The notes beneath the pieces were generated by a model. It did no database searches, was not told the origin of the DNA, and saw only the letters and a program-made list of their open reading frames with translations. From an uncultured Alphaproteobacteria bacterium (GTDB lineage Bacteria > Pseudomonadota > Alphaproteobacteria > RF32 > CAG-239): a stretch of DNA of 9,393 bases. The position numbers were made by a program, and so were the translations under genes. Shown here piece after piece: positions 1 through 6,727 of the stretch. Position 1 is the first letter of the stretch. The number at the start of each line of letters is the position of its first letter. The stretch lies in NCBI GenBank assembly GCA_900551585.1, contig URWU01000041.1:1-9393 (forward strand). The letters are read 5' to 3'.

Positions 1-51
1 AGATCTACACTCGACTAGTCGTCGGCAGCGTCAGATGTGTATAAGAGACAG
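1..51 (+). other. Nextera i5-side adapter (synthetic)
   Basis: This is artificial sequence. It contains the end of the Illumina P5 oligo, an 8-base index (TCGACTAG), the Nextera read-1 primer segment and the 19-bp Tn5 mosaic end AGATGTGTATAAGAGACAG at 33-51. Genomic sequence begins at 52. Any reading frame starting here (for example at 35 or 37) is an artefact. Confidence 0.98.
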
Positions 52-708
52 GGTGATTTTATTTCATGCAATTCGCTTAATCCGACGCCTAAGATTGTTT
101 TGAAAACGTCTTACGGAAAGTTAAAACACGATTTGACCAAGAGTATTGCCGATTTAACTCACCTGTCCGGCGGGGACGAGCGTTTTAAGGAAGAAGGCAT
201 CTATACGGCCGGTCTTGCACCGTATAAAGTGGGCTTTTATGTTTATATCAAAGAAGGTGTTGCCAGAGAGATTGATAAAAACACCATTTGCGTTATGCCG
301 ACTGAAGTTGAGGCTTTTATCGGCTATCAGGAACCGGGTGTTTATGTGAATAATACCGTGAAGCCGGGGTCATGCGAATATGCACTGATTTTGCGGCATG
401 AACAGGTTCACCAGTGGATTAATAAGCTGACTTTGGATTATTTTCTGCCGCTGTATTATAAAGCTTTGGTCAAAACAGTCAAAGACGTTAAAGCCGTGAA
501 AGTTAAAGATTCCAAAGATATTAAAGACGGCCTCGTTCAGCTTAATTCATATTATAATGCCAAGTTGACGCCGGTTTTTGAACAATTCAGAAAGGCTGTC
601 GAGGGGGAGCAGAAAAAGCTTGATAACTGGGTTAATTATAATGCCGAAGACAAGCTGTGCAAAGAATATAATGAAAAACAAAAGCTGATGAATCAGAAGT
701 TTGATTAA
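52..708 (+). CDS. 5'-truncated HExxH protein, possible zinc metallopeptidase
   Basis: The reading frame is open from the adapter junction, so the true start, and any signal peptide, lie outside the window. About 218 codons are visible. The segment at 385-420 encodes a hydrophobic run followed by HEQVH (397-411), an HExxH zinc-binding and catalytic signature preceded by the short motif GSCEYA. A lysine/valine/aspartate-rich stretch follows (about 463-528; VK, KD and KV pairs), then a charged, Tyr-rich C-terminus. The layout (HExxH mid-protein, charged helical tail) loosely recalls DUF922-type predicted secreted Zn proteases, but I see no clear third zinc ligand and do not assign a family. The stop codon overlaps that of the convergent helicase gene (TTAA, 705-708). 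Function is unknown; peptidase activity is inferred from the motif alone. Confidence 0.7.
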   Translation, partial: GDFISCNSLNPTPKIVLKTSYGKLKHDLTKSIADLTHLSGGDERFKEEGIYTAGLAPYKVGFYVYIKEGVAREIDKNTICVMPTEVEAFIGYQEPGVYVNNTVKPGSCEYALILRHEQVHQWINKLTLDYFLPLYYKALVKTVKDVKAVKVKDSKDIKDGLVQLNSYYNAKLTPVFEQFRKAVEGEQKKLDNWVNYNAEDKLCKEYNEKQKLMNQKFD

Positions 709-2234
709 GCTTCGGCTGCCAAGTGAATCCTGGTAATTCTTTCCAAAATAAAAGTCCGCTGCTCTTGGCGCTGGGTGCAAAAAGCCAGAAGTTTGCCGTC
801 GCGGATATGCAGCGGAACAATAATACGGCGGGATTGTTCGCCGTTGGCTTTGGTGTAAGCGATTTCCAGTTTGGAGCGTTTGGCAATGCCGTTTTGCAGC
901 AGCTGCAATCGGTTATCGGCGGAAAGTTCCTGCGGGTTGTACTGTGACATAAAGTCAAAAATCCGTGCGTCGGTCAAAACATGGCTGCGGCTGACAGGGC
1001 GTGTCAGGCTCAGGCCTTCAAAGGATGTGCAGCGGCTTAAGGCAACATAGAGCTGGCCGGTCGCAAAAGTGCCGCGGCCGATGTCGAGGCAAACATGATC
1101 AAAAGTTTTGCCTTGGCTTTTGTGAATGGTAACCGCCCAGGCCAGCCGAAACGGAAACTGGGCAAAAGAGCCGATGACTTCGGAAATAATCTCTTTGCCT
1201 TCCATGGTATATTTGAAAATCTCCCAACTGTAAGGAAAGACTTCGACCAGTTTGCAATTGTCGTGCAGGCGGACGGACACATGCTTGATGCGGCCGTTTT
1301 CCAAGCTGATTTTTTCAATATATCCCAAAGAGCCGTTGACCCAGCGGTTTTTGGCATCATTGTTCAAAAACATAATCTGGGCGCCGATTTTGAAAAACAG
1401 ATTTTCCAAGGTTGGAAAATATTCTTCATTGAAATTGCCGTCAATCACGGCGGTGGCGCAATAAGCAATGCCGTCAAGAGCGTCTAGATGCTGCTGGTTA
1501 ATCGTATCCGCCTGCTGGTTGGTGGTGGTCAGCGAGATTTGATAATCAGTCAGGCTATAAAATTTTTGCTCGGCATTGAGGCGGCTGTTCAGGCGGCTTA
1601 AGTCTTCGGCGGTAATGCTGTTGCTGCGGAAACGGCTCAGCATTTCAATAAAATCGGTGTCTTTCTGGCGATAGATTTTGGTCAGTTCAATCACATCAAG
1701 CGGGATTTTTTTGAAAATGTCGGCGCTGAAAAAATAAGGCGACGGGTATTTTCGGTAAAAGTAATCTTGTTCCTGCGGCGTGATAACCGGCGGCAGCTGG
1801 TATAAATCGCCGACAAAAACCAACTGCACGCCGCCGAACGGTTTTTCCGGTTCGGGGCCGTAGAGCTGCAAAAAAGCATTGATACAATCCAGCAGGTCGG
1901 CGCGCAGCATTGAGGCTTCATCAATAATAATCGTCTCAAGGTTTTTATAAATGCGTTTAGCTCGCGGCAAAAACTGGTGAGAGGTAATTTTTTCAACGGT
2001 AATATTAATCGGAAAGCCGAAAAAACGGTGGATGGTCTGGCCTTTGATATTCAGCGCGGCTACACCGGTCGGTGCCAGCAAAACCATATTTTTGCGGCAG
2101 TTGTTGTAGCAGTATTCCAGCAGGGTTGATTTGCCGGTGCCGGCTTTTCCTGTTATAAACAAATGGCGTGGCGTGTTTTCTATGGTTTTCAACGCTTGCT
2201 CAAATTCGGGGTTAATTTCTATCTGCAGGGGCAT
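705..2234 (-). CDS. Pif1/RecD-like SF1 helicase with C-terminal WYL-like domain
   Basis: This 509-aa protein has a full set of SF1B helicase motifs: Walker A GKAGTGKST (29-37), TIHRFFG (67-73), Walker B IIIDEAS (102-108), GDLYQLPPV (142-150), a YRQKD segment (189-192) and the late motifs TIHKSQGKTFD (369-379) and QLYVALSR (394-401). It should be a 5'-to-3' ATP-dependent DNA helicase of the Pif1/RecD2 group, acting in replication, repair or G-quadruplex unwinding. The C-terminal ~55 residues (about 453-505), with the pattern LEIAYTKANG, SRRIIVPL, AFCTQR and RTFILERI, match a WYL domain. Bacterial Pif1 proteins with a WYL tail are known (Thermotoga elfii Pif1), where the tail binds single-stranded DNA. 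The start is the ATG at 2234; its Shine-Dalgarno is weak (AAAG). The 3' end overlaps the preceding convergent gene by 4 bp. Confidence 0.92.
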   Translation of the reverse strand: MPLQIEINPEFEQALKTIENTPRHLFITGKAGTGKSTLLEYCYNNCRKNMVLLAPTGVAALNIKGQTIHRFFGFPINITVEKITSHQFLPRAKRIYKNLETIIIDEASMLRADLLDCINAFLQLYGPEPEKPFGGVQLVFVGDLYQLPPVITPQEQDYFYRKYPSPYFFSADIFKKIPLDVIELTKIYRQKDTDFIEMLSRFRSNSITAEDLSRLNSRLNAEQKFYSLTDYQISLTTTNQQADTINQQHLDALDGIAYCATAVIDGNFNEEYFPTLENLFFKIGAQIMFLNNDAKNRWVNGSLGYIEKISLENGRIKHVSVRLHDNCKLVEVFPYSWEIFKYTMEGKEIISEVIGSFAQFPFRLAWAVTIHKSQGKTFDHVCLDIGRGTFATGQLYVALSRCTSFEGLSLTRPVSRSHVLTDARIFDFMSQYNPQELSADNRLQLLQNGIAKRSKLEIAYTKANGEQSRRIIVPLHIRDGKLLAFCTQRQEQRTFILERITRIHLAAEA

Positions 2235-2367
2235 TACTTTAATTTTACGGCTGTTTTTTAATGATGAATTAATGATAGCATTATAAAATATTCGAACAAG
2301 AAAAATTTGAAAAAATAAATATTTTGCCTATATCTATTACAAACTTTATAGTTAAAAGGATTATAAC
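2235..2367. promoter_or_regulatory. Divergent promoter region, helicase / flavoreductase
   Basis: This AT-rich 133-bp gap separates two divergent genes. Toward the flavoreductase (+), TTGAAA (2307-2312), a 16-bp spacer and TATATC (2329-2334) form a plausible sigma-70-type promoter with a start near 2341. The gene's own Shine-Dalgarno, AAAAGGA, lies just before the ATG at 2368. Toward the helicase (-), a consensus TATAAT -10 is present (complement of 2280-2285), but no clear -35 accompanies it. Confidence 0.5.
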
Positions 2368-3075
2368 ATGAATTTAGACGCACTTTTCAAGCTGACGAAC
2401 GGTTTATACATATTGGGAGCCAATGACCAAGGGCGCTATGTCGGCAGTCTGGTCGATGCGGTCACACAGGTTGCGCATGATCCGGCGATTATTGTTGTTT
2501 CCTGCGGCAACCACAGTTATACCAAATCGTGCATTGAAAAGAGCGGCGAATTTTCTCTCAGCGTTTTATGCAAAAGTGTTGACCCGTTTGTGCTCGGCAA
2601 TTTCGGTTTTCAATCGAGTCGGGATGTCAACAAATGGGACAATGTCGATTTTTATGTGACCGAAGGGCTGCCTTATCTGGAGGATAATATTGCCGCCCTG
2701 CGCTGCAAGGTTCTCAACAAAATCGAGTTTGTCAGCAATACGATGTTTATTGCTGAGGTTCTTGATGCGGACAGCGTTAAAGACGAGGATCCTCTGACTT
2801 ATCGCGATTATCGCGGCTACTTCAAATCAGAAGTTTTGAAAAGTTTTGAAAACTATAAAAAACTGGGGAAAAAACCCGAGCTTTCACCGGTGTCAAAAGC
2901 ACCACAACCCCCAAAGGAGGAAAAAATGGCTGAAAATAACGATAATAAAAAATGGGTCTGCACGGTTTGCGGTTATGTTTATGACGGGGATATTCCCTTT
3001 GAAGAACTTCCTGATGACTGGCTATGCCCGTTGTGCGGGGTGGATAAGTCTTTCTTTGAACTCCGTGAGATTTAA
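2368..3075 (+). CDS. Flavin reductase-rubredoxin fusion (Hrb-like)
   Basis: The 235-aa protein has two domains. Residues 1 to about 155 form a flavin reductase-like (FMN-binding split barrel) domain, with the N-terminal pattern LFKLTNGLYILGA, a DPAIIVVSC segment and FGFQSSRDVNKW. A Lys/Pro/Glu linker (about 166-195) follows. Residues 196-235 are a rubredoxin with iron ligands C198, C201, C220 and C223 (CTVCGY and CPLCGV). Its loop between the two Cys pairs is shorter than in stand-alone rubredoxins. The architecture matches the high-molecular-weight rubredoxin family (for example Moorella Hrb), which passes electrons from NAD(P)H via FMN and Fe to flavodiiron proteins in O2 or NO detoxification. 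That partner is not in this window. An in-frame internal ribosome-binding site precedes the rubredoxin domain. Expected to be cytoplasmic, with its own promoter and hairpins downstream. Confidence 0.93.
   Translation: MNLDALFKLTNGLYILGANDQGRYVGSLVDAVTQVAHDPAIIVVSCGNHSYTKSCIEKSGEFSLSVLCKSVDPFVLGNFGFQSSRDVNKWDNVDFYVTEGLPYLEDNIAALRCKVLNKIEFVSNTMFIAEVLDADSVKDEDPLTYRDYRGYFKSEVLKSFENYKKLGKKPELSPVSKAPQPPKEEKMAENNDNKKWVCTVCGYVYDGDIPFEELPDDWLCPLCGVDKSFFELREI
2913..2928 (+). promoter_or_regulatory. Internal Shine-Dalgarno and ATG before rubredoxin domain
   Basis: AAAGGAGG (2913-2920), five A residues, then ATG (2926-2928), in the same frame as the flavin reductase-rubredoxin gene. It is stronger than the gene's own ribosome-binding site (AAAAGGA). 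Initiation here would yield a 49-aa product starting MAENNDNKKW with all four rubredoxin cysteines (150 nt, ending at 3075). The sequence doubles as codons for the linker residues PKEEK. Use of the site is inferred, not shown. Confidence 0.6.
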
Positions 3076-3084
3076 ATTGATTTT

Positions 3085-3128
3085 CATCCGGAGTCATTTT
3101 CTGCGGTTTCGGAAAATTACGCCGGATG
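3085..3128. other. Long stem-loop in 3' UTR of flavoreductase-rubredoxin
   Basis: Ten bases past the stop codon, CATCCGG (3085-3091) pairs with CCGGATG (3122-3128). Inside it ATTTTC (3096-3101) pairs with GAAAAT (3112-3117), leaving a 10-nt loop. No T-tract follows, so it is not a simple intrinsic terminator; it may protect the 3' end or be a dispersed palindrome. A second hairpin lies at 3152-3181 (AATGGGCAA with TTGCC-T-CATT, one bulge) and is followed by CTTTTAAA, which could terminate plus-strand transcripts. Confidence 0.6.
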
Positions 3129-3211
3129 TCTGCCTGAAACCAGTTTAGGATAATGGGCAACTATTACAGAATTGCCTCATTCTTTTAAATCTCTCAGTTA
3201 AGAGTATTTGT

Positions 3212-3244
3212 AAAAAGACACGTCTTCACCGGCGTGTTTTTTTT
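3212..3244. terminator. Bidirectional intrinsic terminator between convergent genes
   Basis: ACACG (3218-3222) pairs with CGTGT (3233-3237) around a 10-nt loop. On the plus strand the stem runs into eight T (3237-3244). On the minus strand it is followed by CTTTTTA. It sits immediately beside the stop codon of the minus-strand channel gene and 140 bp after the plus-strand fusion gene, so it can serve both. Confidence 0.7.
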
Positions 3245-3986
3245 AATTCTTTTTGGTGAAAGTGACGCCGCGGCAAATAATGCCAATCATGATACCGAGC
3301 ATGATATAACTGGTCAGGCATTCAAAGCTTACGGCAATTCTGGCAATGATAGAATCCGGCACAATATGACCGTAGCCGACGGTTGTCATGGTGATTATGC
3401 TGAAATACAGCGCGTCAATAATACCCCTGATGCCGCTGCCGAAGTTGAAAGCCTGCGTGTTGCCGATGCTGCTGTGCAGCATGTTAATCGAGATATTAAT
3501 AACCGTAAAGCTGATAATCAGATTGATGAAAAAATTGGCAAATTCGCCTAAGTCTTCGGCCGTTGCCATTTTATCTGGCTCCAGCAGCCCGCTGATTTGC
3601 GAGGCAAAACTGCGGACGCTCATATAAGCAATGTAGATAATGCCCAAGCTGATAATCAAAGTTCCCCAGCCGGAAAGCGTTAAATACAAACTTGAAAAAC
3701 CGGCCAGAAAAGAAACCTGAATCAAAGAATTTGTATCCTGTGTATAATAGCGTTTGGTATAATTTTGTTTGGCAAAACGGCGGTTCAGCCCGAGAATAAT
3801 CAGCATGGTCAAAAGGCCGTTAATTGCCGGGATAACCAGATAAGAAAACCATATCTGTTTGGGATAACGGTGCATAAAAATCTCGGGATCCGGCAGCAGA
3901 GATAAGATAATTAAGCTGACGAAAAAGCAGAGATTGAAATTGCCCAGCAAAATGGGAACAAAACTTTTTTTATTGAAGAAGTTCAT
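3243..3986 (-). CDS. Ion_trans_2-type potassium channel, no RCK domain
   Basis: The 247-aa membrane protein has a K+-selectivity filter TTVGYG at 201-206, preceded by a pore helix (about 190-200) and followed by a final membrane helix (about 214-238). Hydrophobic segments upstream lie at about 9-31, 46-68, 92-122 (one or two helices) and 149-171. This suggests a voltage-gated-like or extended topology, but I see no Arg/Lys-rich S4. The protein ends nine residues after the last helix, so no cytosolic RCK/TrkA or cyclic-nucleotide domain is present. The likely role is K+ conductance through the inner membrane. It is the last gene of a minus-strand cluster with a histidine phosphatase and a K+/H+ antiporter, 58 bp after the phosphatase gene. 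GAGG lies seven bases before the ATG. A small AT-rich hairpin (4010-4026, AAGTTTA/TAAACTT) lies in that gap. Confidence 0.9.
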   Translation of the reverse strand: MNFFNKKSFVPILLGNFNLCFFVSLIILSLLPDPEIFMHRYPKQIWFSYLVIPAINGLLTMLIILGLNRRFAKQNYTKRYYTQDTNSLIQVSFLAGFSSLYLTLSGWGTLIISLGIIYIAYMSVRSFASQISGLLEPDKMATAEDLGEFANFFINLIISFTVINISINMLHSSIGNTQAFNFGSGIRGIIDALYFSIITMTTVGYGHIVPDSIIARIAVSFECLTSYIMLGIMIGIICRGVTFTKKN

Positions 3987-4044
3987 TTTAGGCCTCGGTT
4001 TTTTATAATAAGTTTAAAATAAACTTTTGAGGCGCCTTTTCAAG

Positions 4045-4632
4045 CTAATGGCTGACAAAGCCGTGAGAATCCCATTGTTTTTGTTCATAAGACAAATGAA
4101 CGACTGAGCCGTTGGGAATATCATTTTGCTCAATCCCCAAAGCGAGCAGCGCCTGAATGACAATAATCCCGTGGCCGGAAACGGCAATATTATCATAGCG
4201 GTTGTCTTCGGCATAAAAATTCAAAGCGTCAAAAACACGGCGACGCACGTTTTTTCTGGTTTCGCCGTTTTCAAAACAAACGTCCGTTTTGTCCCGGTCT
4301 GAACTGCGCCATTTTTTATAAAGTTCGCCGTGCTGCCGCAAGACTTCATCATAGGTCAGCCCCTCAATGACGCCGACATTGACTTCAATAAAGCGCTCAT
4401 CGGTGACAATCGGTACGTTCAGTTCTCCGGCAACGATGTTTCCGGTTTGAATCGCGCGCTTGAGCGGGCTTGAAATAATGATTTCTATGTGTTTGTCTTT
4501 GAGCCTTTGGGCTGTTTCAACAGCCTGCAGCCGCCCTTTTTCCGTTAATTGCGAATCGTCGGAATGTCCTTGAACGCGGTTCTCGACATTGTAAGTGCTT
4601 TCTCCGTGACGAAAGATGTAAAAATGTTTCAT
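4045..4632 (-). CDS. Histidine phosphatase family protein (PGM-like)
   Basis: The 195-aa protein has the histidine phosphatase (phosphoglycerate mutase-like) fold. It shows the N-terminal catalytic motif FRHGEST (residues 7-13, His9 the phospho-acceptor), SSPLKRAIQT with Arg59, a conserved acidic residue near Glu83 (FIEVNVG) and the second catalytic His in SGHG (His154). It should be a cytoplasmic cofactor-independent phosphomonoesterase; the substrate cannot be read from the sequence. Short family members include GpmB-like, CobC-like and phosphoserine phosphatases, and no cobalamin genes are nearby. It has an excellent Shine-Dalgarno, AAAGGAGG, ten bases before the ATG. It lies 41 bp after the antiporter gene and before the K+ channel gene, probably as one operon. 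Confidence 0.93.
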   Translation of the reverse strand: MKHFYIFRHGESTYNVENRVQGHSDDSQLTEKGRLQAVETAQRLKDKHIEIIISSPLKRAIQTGNIVAGELNVPIVTDERFIEVNVGVIEGLTYDEVLRQHGELYKKWRSSDRDKTDVCFENGETRKNVRRRVFDALNFYAEDNRYDNIAVSGHGIIVIQALLALGIEQNDIPNGSVVHLSYEQKQWDSHGFVSH

Positions 4633-4673
4633 TCCGTTAATTCCTCCTTTCTACACTAAGTAGTGGGGAGGGG

Positions 4674-5852
4674 CTATTTTTCAAGCTTTAACTTTCGGGC
4701 TAGCCAGGGCAGACTTTTTCCCTGCATGGTGACGGAAATAATCACCAGGAAGAAAATCAGGTTAAACAAAAACTGCGAGTTCGGAAAGCCTTCCATTAAC
4801 GGATAAGTCGCCAGAATAATCGGTACGGCGCCTTTGAGGCCGGCCCAGCTGATGAGAATTTTTTCTCGGTTGTTGAAATTGCTGTCAAACAGGCAGATAT
4901 AAACAGCCAGCGGGCGGGCAGCAAACATCAGCAGCAGCGTGCAGGCAAAACTGACGCCCATAACTTCGCCAAGTTCGCTGGGGTTGACCAACAGACCCAA
5001 AATCAGGAACATGCTGATTTGCATAATCCAGGCCAGAGCATCGTTAAATTTGATAAACTGGCGGCGATAGATAAACGGGCTGTTGCCCATAACAATGCCG
5101 CAGAGATACACCGCCAAAAAGCCGTTGCCGCCGACCAGCTGCGTGAGGCTGAAAGTGAGCAGGATAATACCGATGCCATAAACCGGATACAAACCCTGAT
5201 AAGGCAGAGACCAGCGTTTGAGGAACATTGCGCCGGCATTGCCGAAAATCAGTCCCAGAGCAATACCGAGGCTCATTTGCAAAATAAACATTGCAAAAAA
5301 TTCGCCGAGATTGAATACCGGAGACGAGAGCATGGCAATGGCGCCCATTGACAAAAAAACTGCCATCGGGTCGTTACTTCCGGATTCAAATTCAAGCAAA
5401 GATTTCAGCCTGTCTTGCAAATGCATATTCTGTGAGCGCAGAATTGAAAAGACTGCCGGCGCGTCGGTTGATGAAACAATGACGCTTAACAGCAGCGAGA
5501 CTTCAAAAGGAAGATTGACGATATAACGCGTGAAAAGGAACAAAAACACAGCGGTTAGAAGCACGCCCAGGGTTGACAATACGGCGCCGCGGAACAAAAT
5601 CTGGCGGATGCTGGTCCATTGGGTTTCCAAACCGCCGGAATACAAAATGAAGATTAAGGCAACGGTGCCGACATAATTGGTCAGCCGCGAGTTTTGGAAA
5701 TGGATTCCGCCGATGCCGTCAGAACCTGCCAGCATGCCCATTGCCAAAAACAGCAACAGGGAAGGTATGCCGTATTTGTCAGAGATTTTGTTGGCAAAGA
5801 CGCACAATAGCAGTAAAAAACCGGCAATTCCCAGCAGTATTTCTAATCGCAT
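4674..5852 (-). CDS. CPA1 K+/H+ (or Na+/H+) antiporter, membrane domain only
   Basis: A 392-aa polytopic membrane protein of the CPA1/NhaP2 (CvrA) type. It shows the characteristic STDAPAVFS motif (Thr129-Asp130), the ion-binding pair in ESGSNDPMAVFL (Asn160-Asp161) and the late AGLKGAVPIILA motif. About a dozen hydrophobic helices fill the length. E. coli CvrA is much longer because of cytosolic TrkA-C/RCK-like and CorC-like domains; here the protein stops about ten residues after the last helix (ending KLKLEK), so this regulatory tail is absent. I chose the ATG at 5852, preceded by AAAGGA at good spacing, over a TTG seven codons upstream that lacks a site. It is the first gene of a minus-strand cluster with the phosphatase and K+ channel genes. 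The role, monovalent cation/proton exchange across the inner membrane, is inferred from the family. Confidence 0.9.
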   Translation of the reverse strand: MRLEILLGIAGFLLLLCVFANKISDKYGIPSLLLFLAMGMLAGSDGIGGIHFQNSRLTNYVGTVALIFILYSGGLETQWTSIRQILFRGAVLSTLGVLLTAVFLFLFTRYIVNLPFEVSLLLSVIVSSTDAPAVFSILRSQNMHLQDRLKSLLEFESGSNDPMAVFLSMGAIAMLSSPVFNLGEFFAMFILQMSLGIALGLIFGNAGAMFLKRWSLPYQGLYPVYGIGIILLTFSLTQLVGGNGFLAVYLCGIVMGNSPFIYRRQFIKFNDALAWIMQISMFLILGLLVNPSELGEVMGVSFACTLLLMFAARPLAVYICLFDSNFNNREKILISWAGLKGAVPIILATYPLMEGFPNSQFLFNLIFFLVIISVTMQGKSLPWLARKLKLEK

Positions 5853-6007
5853 TTTATATCCTTTAGTTGACAATGATGGTTATATAGTCGCTAATCATTG
5901 GAATTACTATAGTTTTTTATAGGTTTATATTTTATTAATACCTTGAAATCAGAGGCTTCCCTCATATATTTTTTTTAATAAATATCCGTTTTTTGAGGAG
6001 ATATCTG
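5853..6007. promoter_or_regulatory. Divergent promoter region, antiporter / peroxiredoxin
   Basis: A 155-bp AT-rich gap. Toward the peroxiredoxin (+), TTGAAA (5943-5948), a 16-bp spacer and TATATT (5965-5970) predict a start near 5977 and a 31-nt leader. An alternative perfect -35 (TTGACA, 5867-5872) with GCTAAT (5890-5895) lies further upstream. The peroxiredoxin Shine-Dalgarno is GAGGAG (5995-6000). No clear OxyR or PerR box was recognised. Confidence 0.5.
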
Positions 6008-6727
6008 ATGAATAATGAAATTTGCAATGAAGAGACTTGTCATGATGTGTGGGGTTATAACCGTATGCCGCTGATTGGCGACAAAGCGCCGGATTTTGTT
6101 GCCGAAACGACGCAGGGGACAATCCGTTTTCCGGAAGATTATGAGGGAAAATGGGTGATATTATTTTCTCATCCGGCAGATTTTACACCGGTTTGTACGT
6201 CGGAGATTGCCACTTTTGCCACTTTGGTTGATGACTTTAAGGCCTTAAACACCGAGCTCATAGGCGTTTCTGTGGACAGTATCAGTTCCCATGTTGCCTG
6301 GCTGAAAAGTATTCAGGACCATGTTAAATTTAACGCTTATGACGGCCAGCCTGTCAGTTTTCCGATTATTGCCGATATGAAAATGGATGTGGCAAAAAAA
6401 TACGGCATGATTCAGCCGCATGCCAGCGATACCAAAGCTGTCCGCGCCGTCTTTTTTATTGACCCCAAGCACAAAGTTCGGGCGGTTATCTATTATCCGT
6501 TGTCAAACGGCCGCAGTTTTTCAGAAATCAAGCGGCTTCTTCAAGCTCTGCAAACGACCGACCAATACGGTGTTTCAACTCCGGCAGACTGGAACCCCGG
6601 CGACCCTGTTTTAGTCGGTGCGCCAACCACCATGTCTGAGCTCAAATCCCGTGAAGCCGGTGAAAAAGTCGGGAAAGATGATTTGGAGTGCAGCGGGACT
6701 TGGTATTTTTGTCGCAAAAGACTATAA
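6008..6727 (+). CDS. Peroxiredoxin, Prx6 / archaeal AhpC-like type
   Basis: The 239-aa peroxiredoxin reduces H2O2 and organic hydroperoxides in the cytoplasm. The AhpC/TSA domain starts at MPLIGDKAPDF (about residue 20). The peroxidatic Cys63 lies in the DFTPVCTSE motif typical of Prx6-type enzymes. The conserved Arg146 is in AVRAVFFIDP. The long C-terminal domain (STPADWNPGDPVL onward) is diagnostic of the Prx6 group. Two Cys near the end, C228 and C235 (ECSGTWYFC), resemble the C-terminal Cys pair of archaeal two-Cys members of this group, where one acts as resolving Cys. A 19-residue N-terminal extension carries two more Cys (6 and 11). The ATG at 6008 has GAGGAG seven bases upstream; a TTG at 5993 overlaps that site and is rejected. 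Monocistronic, divergent from the antiporter gene. Confidence 0.95.
   Translation: MNNEICNEETCHDVWGYNRMPLIGDKAPDFVAETTQGTIRFPEDYEGKWVILFSHPADFTPVCTSEIATFATLVDDFKALNTELIGVSVDSISSHVAWLKSIQDHVKFNAYDGQPVSFPIIADMKMDVAKKYGMIQPHASDTKAVRAVFFIDPKHKVRAVIYYPLSNGRSFSEIKRLLQALQTTDQYGVSTPADWNPGDPVLVGAPTTMSELKSREAGEKVGKDDLECSGTWYFCRKRL

Noticed and set aside
4024..4044. GGCGCC-centred near-palindrome between phosphatase and channel genes as a terminator
   Set aside because: It has no loop, its arms match poorly and no T-run follows in the direction of transcription.
5853..5873. TTG start seven codons upstream for the antiporter
   Set aside because: It would place AAAGGA inside the coding region; the ATG at 5852 has this Shine-Dalgarno at good spacing and begins with the typical first helix.
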